Source: an uncultured Pelagimonas sp.
GTDB lineage: Bacteria > Pseudomonadota > Alphaproteobacteria > Rhodobacterales > Rhodobacteraceae
Length of the DNA stretch: 64,000 nucleotides
Reading direction: 5' to 3'
Assembly: GCA_947497905.1 (NCBI GenBank)
Contig: CANMIH010000011.1
Location: forward strand, 101,280 to 165,279
Position numbers and translations under genes: made by a program. The notes under the pieces are model-generated. The model saw only the letters and a list, made by a program, of their open reading frames with translations, ran no database searches and was not told the DNA's origin. Numbering within the stretch: the first letter of the stretch is position 1; each line of letters starts with the position of its first letter. Positions 45,238 through 53,981 of the stretch are shown in pieces.

Positions 45238-46566
45238 TTACTCAGCGGCATCGCGATAAGGAGCACCTTCGCCATAAGGCACGTTGATGCCCCCATAGCG
45301 ACGTACACGCAGGTTGCATTGCTCGGCGTGGCCCACAAAACCTTCCAGCATACACAAACGCGACCCATATTCACCAATCAGAGTCGCGGCCTCATCGGTC
45401 GTCACTTTCTGATAGCTGTGCGTTTTCAGAAACTTACCGACCCACAATCCACCTGTGTAGCGGCCGGCCTTTTTGGTTGGCAGCGTGTGATTGGTGCCGA
45501 TCACCTTGTCGCCGTTCGACACATTGGTCCGAGGGCCAAGGAACAGCGCGCCATAACAGGTCATGTTTTCAAGGAACCAGTCATCGCGATCCGTCATGAC
45601 CTGTACATGCTCAGACGCGATATCGTCGGCAACCGCAAGCATCTCATCATAGGTGTCGCAAACGATAACCTCGCCATAGTCCTCCCAGCTGACCCCAGCG
45701 GTGTCAGCTGTCGGAAGGATTTTCAAAAGACGGTCGATCTCTGACAGGGTTTCCTCCGCCAGTTTCCGCGAGTTTGTTACCAGCACCGCTGGCGAATTGT
45801 AGCCATGTTCGGCCTGCCCCAGCAGGTCAGTAGCGCACATTTCGGCATCCACCGTTTCATCGGCGATAACCATGGTCTCCGTTGGGCCAGCAAACAGGTC
45901 GATGCCAACACGACCAAACAGTTGCCGCTTGGCTTCGGCCACAAAGGCGTTGCCTGGACCAACCAACAGATGCACGGGATCGATGCTTTCAGTGCCAATG
46001 GCCATGGCGCCAACGGCCTGAATGCCACCAAGCACATAGATTTCATGGGCGCCGCCCAGATGCATCGCTGCGATCACTGCGGGGTTTGGTTCGCCGTTGA
46101 ACGGGGGTGTACAGGCGACGATCCGCGGGACGCCCGCAACCTTGGCGGTGGCCACCGACATATGCGCGCTGGCGACCATTGGGAACTTACCGCCCGGCAC
46201 GTAGCAGCCCACGGATTGGACAGGGATATTTTTATGCCCAAGGATTACACCCGGCATGGTCTCAACTTCGATGTCGAGCATGCTGTCACGCTGCGCCTGC
46301 GCAAATTTGACAACTTGCTCTTGAGCGAACTTGATATCCGCCATTTCGCGATCCGAGACTTTAGCGATGATCGCCTGGATCTCGTCCTCGCTCAAACGAT
46401 AGGAAGGCCGGTCATATTTGTCGAACTTGACCGCAAGTTCGTGCACGGCCGCATCCCCTCGCGTTTCGATATCCTTCAAGGTTGCTTCAACAACAGCGGC
46501 GGTCTTGGCATCATCCTCGGCGCGATCCGCTGCGGGTTTGCCCCGTTTCAGGTATTCGATTGTCAT
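45238..46566 (-). CDS. Histidinol-dehydrogenase-like NAD-dependent dehydrogenase
   Basis: The protein has about 442 residues of the HisD family. Zinc and catalytic elements are kept: [13 protein letters not shown] (Q/H ligands), ASEHVQVM (catalytic Glu-His), [13 protein letters not shown] (Asp) and [12 protein letters not shown] (Glu/His). HisD relatives in roseobacters also include sulfopropanediol dehydrogenase HpsN and other alcohol dehydrogenases. The surrounding genes carry no other histidine biosynthesis function, so catabolic dehydrogenation of an imported alcohol is likely. Start 46566 (MTIEYLKRG) follows AAGGAT; the longer frame is rejected. Confidence 0.85.
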   Translation of the reverse strand: MTIEYLKRGKPAADRAEDDAKTAAVVEATLKDIETRGDAAVHELAVKFDKYDRPSYRLSEDEIQAIIAKVSDREMADIKFAQEQVVKFAQAQRDSMLDIEVETMPGVILGHKNIPVQSVGCYVPGGKFPMVASAHMSVATAKVAGVPRIVACTPPFNGEPNPAVIAAMHLGGAHEIYVLGGIQAVGAMAIGTESIDPVHLLVGPGNAFVAEAKRQLFGRVGIDLFAGPTETMVIADETVDAEMCATDLLGQAEHGYNSPAVLVTNSRKLAEETLSEIDRLLKILPTADTAGVSWEDYGEVIVCDTYDEMLAVADDIASEHVQVMTDRDDWFLENMTCYGALFLGPRTNVSNGDKVIGTNHTLPTKKAGRYTGGLWVGKFLKTHSYQKVTTDEAATLIGEYGSRLCMLEGFVGHAEQCNLRVRRYGGINVPYGEGAPYRDAAE

Positions 46567-46576
46567 TGTCTTATCC

Positions 46577-47107
46577 TTATTTATCGGGACGTGGGGCGGT
46601 GCGCTCGCCACGGTCATAAGTTTCCCAACCTTCACCGTTGAAAAGATCGACACCCAATTGCGCGGCCACATGGGCGAAATCAACGTTCACCCAGTTGTCG
46701 ACGATTTTGCCATCCACGACTTTCCAGAAATCCATGTAACGGACTTCGACGCGTTTACCGGTTGGGGCAATACCCAGGAACTCACCCGAGTGGGTGGCTT
46801 CCTGACGGCCAAAGGCCGCGGCCCACTCACCCATGTAAAGACGGGCTTCATCGATGCAGGTCTTGTCGGAGAACGCTGCCTGAAAGGGGCGTTGCCAATT
46901 GTCCTGGAACTCTTTGAGGCCGGTTTTGGTGCCGCAACCTTGGTTGCCCATCCACCGAAATCCTTGGGAAAAGAATTCGCCAATATCATCGATGCGGTGA
47001 TCGTTGAGACCATCCACCATGGTTTCGATCACCCGGCGGGTTTCTTCGGTTTTGCTCATATCGGTGTCACGGGTCAGAACCGCTTGTTCGGGACGGGAGC
47101 CTTTCAT
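46577..47107 (-). CDS. Single-domain SnoaL-like protein
   Basis: The protein has 176 residues, one NTF2-fold domain: [47 protein letters not shown]. The C-terminal [13 protein letters not shown] pattern is typical of the SnoaL group. ATG at 47107 follows AAGGAG at ideal spacing. It precedes the HisD-like gene. Confidence 0.8.
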   Translation of the reverse strand: MKGSRPEQAVLTRDTDMSKTEETRRVIETMVDGLNDHRIDDIGEFFSQGFRWMGNQGCGTKTGLKEFQDNWQRPFQAAFSDKTCIDEARLYMGEWAAAFGRQEATHSGEFLGIAPTGKRVEVRYMDFWKVVDGKIVDNWVNVDFAHVAAQLGVDLFNGEGWETYDRGERTAPRPDK

Positions 47108-47231
47108 CGGGCTTCTCCTTTCAAAGTGTCTGTTGATGTCAGAGGGGCGAAAGCACCCGTCCCGACAAAATCCCGAGGCAGTCTGTTGAGAGCTGGATGG
47201 CGCGCCATAGCGCTGTTACGTGCGGTTGAAC

Positions 47232-48113
47232 TCATCCCTTGACCGCCCCCGCAGTGAGACCTGACACGATCTGGCGCTGGAAGAACATCACAAGGATGAA
47301 GAGTGGCGCGGTTGCAGAGACAACTGCGGCAACCGCAAACATGACGTTGCCTTCGGTGTAGGTGGTGCCAAGGAAGGCCGCGATGGCAGGAACCATGGTA
47401 CGGTTGCTTTCGCTCAGCAACATCGCGGTGACCGCAAAGTCGTTGTAGGCCAAAAGGAAGCTGAACAAACCGGTGGTGATCACACCCGGCCACATCACGG
47501 GCACGATGACATGCCGGAAGGCCTGAAACTGGGTACAGCCGTCAACTTTCGCGCTTTCATCCAGTTCTTTTGGGATGTTCTGGAAAAAGCTGTGCAGCAT
47601 CCAGAGCGTAAACGGCTGGTTGATCGCCACCAAGACAATGATGGTGGTTGGAAGGATGCCCCAGACGTTCCACTCAAAAAATGGGAGCAAATAACCCGCC
47701 ACCAGCGTGATTGGAGGCATCGCCCGAAAGATCAGCGCGGTGATCAACAGCCAGAAGGTATAGCGATACCCAGAGCGAGACAGAGCATAACCGCCCAGCG
47801 TGCCAATGGTCAGCGACGTGCAGACCACAAAGAAGCACACGATGAAGGTGTTGATGACGTTGCGCCAAAACTCTTCCTGAATCCACGCCCCGCGGTAGGC
47901 TGCGCCGGTGAAGGCGCTGTCGTAGGTCGCGCTGGTCCGCTCTCCGGTGAGCGCATTTGTCCAATCGGCGATGGAAAAGAAATCAAGCTCAACCTTGAAC
48001 GAACCCCAGAGTGTCCAGAAAAAGGGGAAAGCTGCGAGGATGAACCAGAGCAGGACAAAACCGCTGGTCAGGATGCGAAGCCCGGTGGGCATGCGTTGTG
48101 CTTTGGATGCCAT
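47232..48113 (-). CDS. ABC sugar-type permease (MalG-like)
   Basis: The protein has about 293 residues with six transmembrane helices and the EAA loop PKELDESAKVDGCTQFQAFRHVIVP of type I ABC importers. It follows MalF-like and SBP genes in the order ATPase, SBP, permease F, permease G. The ATG at 48113 (MASKAQRMPTG) is chosen two bases past the previous stop. Carbohydrate-uptake-1 family by similarity; the substrate is unknown. Confidence 0.92.
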   Translation of the reverse strand: MASKAQRMPTGLRILTSGFVLLWFILAAFPFFWTLWGSFKVELDFFSIADWTNALTGERTSATYDSAFTGAAYRGAWIQEEFWRNVINTFIVCFFVVCTSLTIGTLGGYALSRSGYRYTFWLLITALIFRAMPPITLVAGYLLPFFEWNVWGILPTTIIVLVAINQPFTLWMLHSFFQNIPKELDESAKVDGCTQFQAFRHVIVPVMWPGVITTGLFSFLLAYNDFAVTAMLLSESNRTMVPAIAAFLGTTYTEGNVMFAVAAVVSATAPLFILVMFFQRQIVSGLTAGAVKG

Positions 48114-48114
48114 A

Positions 48115-49140
48115 TTACTTGCCCTTGAAGTCGCGCCAGGTCCGGACCAGCACCGGTGACAGCAGGATCGCGACACCCAGAATGGTCAGAACAGAAGTTG
48201 CGGAGGCCGCAGAGAGTTGTCGGGTTTCGCCTCCAAGATCATTGAAGATGATCCAGCTGAGCGAAGTCGCATGTGCCGAAGCATTAAAGCCGACCACAGG
48301 TTCGAAGACGCGGAAGTTGTCCATCAGCTGGATCAGCGCCACAAAGGTCACCAGCGGCATCAGATGCGGAATGATCACGTATTTGGTCTGCTGCCAACGG
48401 GATGCCCCGTCGATCTGCGCCGCTTCCAACTGGTCTTTTGGCAGTGTCTGCAAGCCGGCGTAAAATACGACAAAGGCAAAGGGTGCAGAGTGCCAGACCC
48501 CGTAGACGATCAACATAACCCAGGTCAGTCCGGTGGATGCCTTGAGCGAGAAATTGGGATCACCGGCAAGGGCCACTAGTGCCGATCCAATGACACCTCG
48601 GCTGTCAACCATCCAGAACAGGATCAGAGAGCCAATCAACGGTGTCACGATCATCGGCAACAACGAGAAGAAGATCATGAAACCTTTGAGATGACGATGA
48701 AGCGAGTTCACCGCGAGCGCAATCATCAGGCCAAAAATGATCAGCAAAGGTGTGACAATAAACGTAAATGTCAGAGTAAAGGCCAAGGCCCGGTAGAGCG
48801 GCAGATTGAACAGCTTTGAGGAAAACTCTCCCCAGCTTTGGGAGGCTGCCCAAGCTTCACTGACCTCGGCCACCGCGAGGTGCGCGCGGTCAAAGTAGAT
48901 GTCGAGTCCGACAAAGCGTCCAAGAGGCTGTGCGTCACGGATTGCACGGGTGGCGTCTTGGTCGATGGTTGTCTCGGTGGTGCAGCCCACAAGAGGCGTG
49001 CAATTTTCAACTGTCTTCAGCACAGCCTCATGTGGGGCAAAGACAGACTGGATCACGACCGACACGATTGGCAGAGCGATGAACAAGAGCATCGCAAGGC
49101 CCGTGGGCAGAAAGAACCAGAAGAAGGTACGGTGTTTCAT
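48115..49140 (-). CDS. ABC sugar-type permease (MalF-like)
   Basis: The protein has 341 residues. TM1 near the N-terminus, an extra periplasmic loop (about 30-110) containing cysteines (ENCTPLVGCTTE), then the permease core with EAA loop LPKDQLEAAQIDGASRWQQTKYV. It forms the heterodimeric channel with the next gene's product. Confidence 0.92.
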   Translation of the reverse strand: MKHRTFFWFFLPTGLAMLLFIALPIVSVVIQSVFAPHEAVLKTVENCTPLVGCTTETTIDQDATRAIRDAQPLGRFVGLDIYFDRAHLAVAEVSEAWAASQSWGEFSSKLFNLPLYRALAFTLTFTFIVTPLLIIFGLMIALAVNSLHRHLKGFMIFFSLLPMIVTPLIGSLILFWMVDSRGVIGSALVALAGDPNFSLKASTGLTWVMLIVYGVWHSAPFAFVVFYAGLQTLPKDQLEAAQIDGASRWQQTKYVIIPHLMPLVTFVALIQLMDNFRVFEPVVGFNASAHATSLSWIIFNDLGGETRQLSAASATSVLTILGVAILLSPVLVRTWRDFKGK

Positions 49141-49170
49141 CTCGTGATCCGGGTAATTGGATGAAAGGGT

Positions 49171-49196
49171 CCGGAAAGGGGAACCCCCCTTTCCGG
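49171..49196 (-). terminator. Stem-loop between SBP and permease genes
   Basis: CCGGAAAGGGG-AACC-CCCCTTTCCGG is a perfect 11-bp stem with a 4-base loop. Such loops after a binding-protein gene typically allow partial readthrough so the binding protein exceeds the permease. There is no U-run. Confidence 0.65.
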
Positions 49197-49209
49197 TGAG
49201 AAGAAGGTC

Positions 49210-50436
49210 TTACTTCAGGAAGCCTTTTTCTTTCGCAGCGGTAACATAAGCCGCTTCGATATCGGCGAGAGCCTGCTCTGCACTTTCCTTGCCCTGCAGG
49301 AAATCGGACAGTTCATTGCCGATCGCGCCGTGCATCAGGCCCATGTAGGGAACCATTGGGTATGGCACAGTACCGGCCTTGGCCGCATCAAATACACCAA
49401 TGGCTGCGTCAGTTGGCTCGTAGCCGTCGATCAGCCAAACCGCCTGACTTGCCACTTCGGCGTCTTGCATCAATTCGGGACGAATGCCGTTCATCATAGC
49501 GATAAAGGTCGCCTCGGCCTCTGCGTCAGAGATGTTCTTGGCCACAGTCCAGCCATCCCACCAGAGCGTCGAAGCAGGGATCGTTCCGCCACCTACTGTC
49601 ATCGGACCCGCGATGGCATGCCCGGCTTTCACTTCATCGGTGACGCCATCCGCAGTGGTTTGCGTCGCAGCGCGCGAGCCCCACATGTTCAAGAGTGCAA
49701 TGTTCCCTGCGCGGTACTCGGCGTTGGTTGCATTCGAGTCATGCGTGAGGAAGTCGGGGTTCATGTATTCCGTCAGCGCTTTCATCATGTTCAACGTCTG
49801 AACACCAGCTTCGGAATTCACATTTGGCTCTGCGCTGCCTTCCTTAAAGAAGGTGCCGCCATAACCGATGAACATGTTGTTGAATTCCTGCGCGAGGTTC
49901 CAACCCGCGGCGTAGGCACCACCGATTGGGTTCTGCATCACGCCCTTTTCGCGAATGATTTCCGCGGCGGCCAACATTTCTTCATAGGTTTTTGGTGGCT
50001 CGATACCCAGCTCGGCCAGAATGTCCTGACGGTACATCAGGTGCTGCGCGTTTGCCATAAAGGCCACAGCCATCACTTTGCCATCCACGGTAATCAGCTG
50101 GCTTTTCTGCAGACCCTGCCCATGCTTGGCAACCAGATCATCCAGCGGGCGAACCAGATCGTCGTTCATCAGGATTGTGAGGGTCGAGTTTGCCACGATG
50201 GCCGAGGTGTATTCGGCCGGGTCACCCTGCATACCCGCGACATGAATGTCTTTGTGGTCAGCGGTCAGGTTCTTTTTGACCTCAGCGCCGGTGCATTCAG
50301 TTGCACCTGCACCCACGGTTTGAATCGCCGGGAATTCGTTACCAATGATGTTGACACGGGCATCAATTTCACAGGCCAGTGCCCCACCAGCCCAAAGGGC
50401 GATTGTACTGGCAAAGGCCACTCTTTTCATAAGCAT
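49210..50436 (-). CDS. ABC extracellular solute-binding protein
   Basis: The protein has about 408 residues with a cleavable signal (ending near GALA-CEI). Family 1 solute-binding protein features: YTSAIVANSTLTILMND, LMYRQDILAELGIEPPKTYEEML, and IALLNMWGSRAAT. It captures the substrate in the periplasm for the MalFG-like permease. Cysteines flanking the N-terminus may form a disulfide. The ATG at 50436 begins the signal peptide; the longer frame is rejected. Confidence 0.92.
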   Translation of the reverse strand: MLMKRVAFASTIALWAGGALACEIDARVNIIGNEFPAIQTVGAGATECTGAEVKKNLTADHKDIHVAGMQGDPAEYTSAIVANSTLTILMNDDLVRPLDDLVAKHGQGLQKSQLITVDGKVMAVAFMANAQHLMYRQDILAELGIEPPKTYEEMLAAAEIIREKGVMQNPIGGAYAAGWNLAQEFNNMFIGYGGTFFKEGSAEPNVNSEAGVQTLNMMKALTEYMNPDFLTHDSNATNAEYRAGNIALLNMWGSRAATQTTADGVTDEVKAGHAIAGPMTVGGGTIPASTLWWDGWTVAKNISDAEAEATFIAMMNGIRPELMQDAEVASQAVWLIDGYEPTDAAIGVFDAAKAGTVPYPMVPYMGLMHGAIGNELSDFLQGKESAEQALADIEAAYVTAAKEKGFLK

Positions 50437-50514
50437 TGTCTCTTCTCCCTGATGAGTTGAGTGTATCTTCGAAGGCCACACTCGGATTGTTCCGCCAAAG
50501 CGGAAAGGCGGGGG

Positions 50515-51564
50515 CTAGCCCCCGATGCGCGCACCTGTTGCGGTGTCGAACACATGGCAATGGTCAGTGCTGATGTGCAGCGAGACCGTGTCATCGATTT
50601 CAGCACGGAAGGTTTTGTCCGCTTTCACGGACACTAACTGACCACCAAGGCGAACGGACACCATCGTGCTGTCACCCAAGAGCTCAAGCGTATAGATCGG
50701 AGCGTTGATTTCGCCATTAGACGCAACAACTTCGGCATCTTCCGCACGAAAGCCCAATGTGATTTTGCCGTCCGGGGCATTCAATCCGCGCACTTCTGTC
50801 TGATCGGCCCGGAACACCCCATCCTTGACCTCACCTTCGAGCAGGTTCATGGCTGGGTTGCCGATAAAGCTTGCGACAAATGTATTCGCCGGAGTGTCGT
50901 AAATCTCAACCGGCGTGCCGACTTGCTGCACCACGCCCTGCTTCATGATGACCACACGATCCGCGAGGGTCATGGCCTCGATCTGGTCGTGTGTCACATA
51001 GATTGTGGTGACGGCGAGCTCATGGCTCAGGTTTTTGATCTGCGCACGGGTGCTGACACGAAGCTTGGCATCAAGGTTCGACAGCGGCTCGTCCATCAAA
51101 AATACATTCGGCTCACGCACGATGGCACGGGCAAGAGCCACACGCTGACGCTGACCACCAGAAAGTTCGGCCGGCTTGCGGTGCAGGAAATCATCAAGTT
51201 CAACCATGGCCGACGCCCGGCGAACCTTTTCATCGTGGGTTTTCGGATCGATGCCCCGAACCTTTAGGGGAAACCGGATATTCTCGTAGACATTCATATT
51301 TGGGTACAGAGCGTAGCTCTGAAACACCATGGCAACGTCACGGTCTTTGGGTTCAAGATCGTTGACCTTTTTGCCGTCGATCAGGATCTCACCTTCGGTG
51401 GCGTCCTCCAACCCGGCGATCATCCGCATGGTAGTGGTTTTGCCGCAACCGGACGGACCAAGGAGCACGAGAAACTCTTTATCGGCAATGGTCAGGTCGA
51501 AATTTTCAACCCCAACAAAGCTTCCCCATCGCTTGTTGATGTTCTGCAACCGAATTTCGGCCAT
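50515..51564 (-). CDS. ABC transporter ATPase (MalK/UgpC-like)
   Basis: The protein has 349 residues. Walker A LLGPSGCGKTTT, Q loop, signature ELSGGQRQRVALA, Walker B NVFLMDEPLSNLDAKLR and H loop VTHD. C-terminal TOBE/OB region (about 240-349). Start 51564 (MAEIRLQNI) is the family start; the 107 upstream residues of the open frame are not coding. First gene of the operon facing the operator region. Confidence 0.95.
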   Translation of the reverse strand: MAEIRLQNINKRWGSFVGVENFDLTIADKEFLVLLGPSGCGKTTTMRMIAGLEDATEGEILIDGKKVNDLEPKDRDVAMVFQSYALYPNMNVYENIRFPLKVRGIDPKTHDEKVRRASAMVELDDFLHRKPAELSGGQRQRVALARAIVREPNVFLMDEPLSNLDAKLRVSTRAQIKNLSHELAVTTIYVTHDQIEAMTLADRVVIMKQGVVQQVGTPVEIYDTPANTFVASFIGNPAMNLLEGEVKDGVFRADQTEVRGLNAPDGKITLGFRAEDAEVVASNGEINAPIYTLELLGDSTMVSVRLGGQLVSVKADKTFRAEIDDTVSLHISTDHCHVFDTATGARIGG

Positions 51565-51591
51565 GCGGTTTCCCCTCCCGTTGGAATCGCC

Positions 51592-51607
51592 TTGCATACG
51601 CTTGCAA
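51592..51607. promoter_or_regulatory. LacI-type operator 1
   Basis: TTGCATACGCTTGCAA is a 16-bp palindrome (TTGCA/TGCAA arms, central CG) of the form bound by LacI-family proteins. It lies 28 bases upstream of the ATPase start codon. Confidence 0.75.
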
Positions 51608-51645
51608 AAGGTTAGGCGTTGGTGCAACATTTTGGCAAGTGATTT

Positions 51646-51661
51646 TTGCATTCGTATGCAA
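51646..51661. promoter_or_regulatory. LacI-type operator 2
   Basis: TTGCATTCGTATGCAA is a 16-bp palindrome with perfect TTGCAT/ATGCAA arms. Its centre is 54 bases from operator 1, close to five helical turns, which would allow a repressor dimer-of-dimers to control both divergent promoters. Confidence 0.78.
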
Positions 51662-51692
51662 AGATGGAACAATGCATTGAAAAGGTAAGAAA

Positions 51693-52694
51693 ATGTCAGA
51701 TCTTCAGGCTGCCAAGGAAACGGTTCTGAAATTCTATGAACAGTTGGACTCGCCAGACGCGGACCTTGAGGCCGTGCTCTCTGCACACTGCGGAGCGGGC
51801 TATATCTGGCGCGGATTTCACCCCTTTGGTGAACTGAACAATCCCTGCGAAGTGGCGCAGAGGTTCTGGCGCCCCCTGCAAACAAGCCTGACCTCGTTGC
51901 AGCGCCGACAGGATGTCTTCTTTGCCGGGCTCAACCAGATGGACGGCTTTCAGGGCACCTGGGTGGTGTCGATGGGGCATCTCATGGGGCTCTTTGACCA
52001 CCCCCTCCTAGGCATCCCACCCACCCAAAAGATTGCGATGCTTCGCTACTGTGAATTTCACAGGGTCGAGAATGGCAAAATTTGCGAAACAGCGATGTAT
52101 TTCGACCTTCCCCACCTGATGGCTCAGGCAGGGATAGCCCTGTTTCCAAACCAAACCGCCGCGCAATTGGTACAGCCCGGCCCGATGACGCATTCTGGAT
52201 TGCTGCTTGATCCAACTCCTGAACAAGACGGCAAAGACACATTGTCCCTGATCAATCGAATGATTGGAGATCTGGGGCAATGGGACAGCAAGCTCAGTCT
52301 AGAGGATGAGCTACGCCAGACATGGGACGAGAACATGCTGTGGTGGGGGCCAACTGGAATTGGGGCCACCTATACCATCGAACGCTATGCCAAACAGCAT
52401 TCCGGCCCCTTCCGCGCGGCCTTCTCAGAGAGATCCAAAACCACACATATTGCCCGTCTGGCCGAAGGCGAGTTTGGTGGTTTCTTTGGTTGGCCAAATT
52501 TCACAGCACGTCTGTCAGCGGAGTTCATGGGCATCCCCGCCACCCAAAAGTTGGGTGAATTTCGGGTTATCGACATCTATCGCCGCGACGGGGACAAACT
52601 TGCGGAGAACTGGATTTTCATCGACCTGCTCCATTTCTGGAAGTGTCAGGGACATGATTTTCTTGCCCAGCTTCAGGCCGGTGAGCTGACGTGA
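51693..52694 (+). CDS. Tandem SnoaL-like protein, divergent from operon
   Basis: The protein has 333 residues with two NTF2-fold halves (about 5-150 and 185-320). GAGYIWRGFHPFGEL, MLRYCEFHRVENGKICE, LWWGPTGIGATYTIERY and FLGIP-like MGIPATQKLGEF resemble the proteins at 44138 and 41375. It lies on the other side of the two LacI operators, so it should be induced with the main operon. Confidence 0.8.
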   Translation: MSDLQAAKETVLKFYEQLDSPDADLEAVLSAHCGAGYIWRGFHPFGELNNPCEVAQRFWRPLQTSLTSLQRRQDVFFAGLNQMDGFQGTWVVSMGHLMGLFDHPLLGIPPTQKIAMLRYCEFHRVENGKICETAMYFDLPHLMAQAGIALFPNQTAAQLVQPGPMTHSGLLLDPTPEQDGKDTLSLINRMIGDLGQWDSKLSLEDELRQTWDENMLWWGPTGIGATYTIERYAKQHSGPFRAAFSERSKTTHIARLAEGEFGGFFGWPNFTARLSAEFMGIPATQKLGEFRVIDIYRRDGDKLAENWIFIDLLHFWKCQGHDFLAQLQAGELT

Positions 52695-52874
52695 TCTCCT
52701 GCCACAATCACGTGTTGATCCTCGTCCAAAGAAATTGGATGCAGACACTTTTAGGAAAGCGGAGGAGAAGCCTGCGAACAAACGGTACAAATCTGACTTA
52801 GGAACCGCCTATGTGCCACATAACCTGACTAAAAAATCGTGAAGGCCCAGCGCTTTGCGCCAGGCCTTGCAAGG

Positions 52875-53981
52875 TCAAATCCAGAACTCTTCACGGACCA
52901 CCGCAGGGCGCGCGCCCTGAGGTGTTTCAACTACCAACTGGATCCCATCCTTCCAGCAGGCCGCGTCCACCATGCCGATTGCGACATTGGTTTCGAAGTC
53001 AGGCGACCAGGCGGCCGACGTCACCTGCCCGACCTGAACGCCCTCGTTCATCAACGGCCAAGCTGCGCGCGCTGGGATAAGCGCATCTCCACCAATGGAA
53101 ATCGCACGGATCTGGCGGCTTGGCCCGTCGTCCAGTTCCTTTGCCATCGCAGCATGACCAATGTGCTCATTGCCCTCTACCGGCTTGCAGAACTTACCCA
53201 ACCCGCATTCCAACGGTGTGTTGTCCATGGTCATGTCGTTGCCATAGCTCAGAAGCCCTCCTTCAATCCGCTCGATCAGATTGGGACAGCCAGGACGCAC
53301 ATTCAAATCCTCGCCAGTCGCAAAGAGCGCATCCCAGAGCGGCATTCCATTATCGGTGCCTTCGACATAGATCTCGAAACCTCCCTGCTTAGAATACCCT
53401 GAGCGCGCGACGATGAATGACGTATCGCCAAACGGCAGCCGCTTGTATCGGAAGAACCGAATATCACGGACCTCTTCACCAAAGACACGCGACATCAGCT
53501 CATCTGCTTTGGGTCCCTGCACCGCTAGCGGCGAAACGTCGGGCTCGAAAACACCAACATTGAGACCTTTTCCAAGGGCCAGGCCTTTAATCCAGAAAAG
53601 AAGATCGCTGTCTGCGATGGAGATCCACCAACGCGTATCGCTGTGTTTGATCGCCACCGGATCGTTCAGCATTTTGCCGTCATTGTCGGTGATCGGCACG
53701 TAATAACACTGATCTGATTGCATCTTGCTCAGATCGCGCGGGGTCAGCATCTGCATCAGCACAGTCGCATCTGGCCCATTCAGTTCGACCTGACGCTCGA
53801 CTGCAACATCCCAGACCTGCACGTGCTGTTTCAGGTGGTGATAGTCTTTTTCGACACTTTCGAAGACCGTCGGCAACAGCATGCGGTTATAGACGGTATA
53901 GCCCTTAACCCCACTAGCTTCTACGCCGGGGGTAAACGGCGTTGAGCGTAGGCGGCGGGAGTGTGAAATCGTATGTGTCAT
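52875..53981 (-). CDS. dmdA: Dimethylsulfoniopropionate demethylase
   Basis: The protein has 368 residues, GcvT-like fold. From memory of the Ruegeria pomeroyi enzyme, many segments match: GVKGYTVYNRMLLPTVF, HVQVWDVAVERQVEL, DQCYYVPITDNDGKMLNDP, EVRDIRFFRYKRLPF, GYSKQGGFEIYVEG, PNLIERIEGGLLSYG and LECGLGKF. DmdA moves a methyl from DMSP to tetrahydrofolate, giving methylmercaptopropionate. The gene starts one base after the stop of the upstream acyl-CoA synthetase gene. DmdA has paralogues acting on other compounds, so the exact substrate needs a test. Confidence 0.82.
   Translation of the reverse strand: MTHTISHSRRLRSTPFTPGVEASGVKGYTVYNRMLLPTVFESVEKDYHHLKQHVQVWDVAVERQVELNGPDATVLMQMLTPRDLSKMQSDQCYYVPITDNDGKMLNDPVAIKHSDTRWWISIADSDLLFWIKGLALGKGLNVGVFEPDVSPLAVQGPKADELMSRVFGEEVRDIRFFRYKRLPFGDTSFIVARSGYSKQGGFEIYVEGTDNGMPLWDALFATGEDLNVRPGCPNLIERIEGGLLSYGNDMTMDNTPLECGLGKFCKPVEGNEHIGHAAMAKELDDGPSRQIRAISIGGDALIPARAAWPLMNEGVQVGQVTSAAWSPDFETNVAIGMVDAACWKDGIQLVVETPQGARPAVVREEFWI

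Noticed and set aside
45238..46566. Biosynthetic histidinol dehydrogenase (hisD)
   Set aside because: No other his genes nearby and the gene sits inside an ABC/catabolic operon; only HisD-like is supported.
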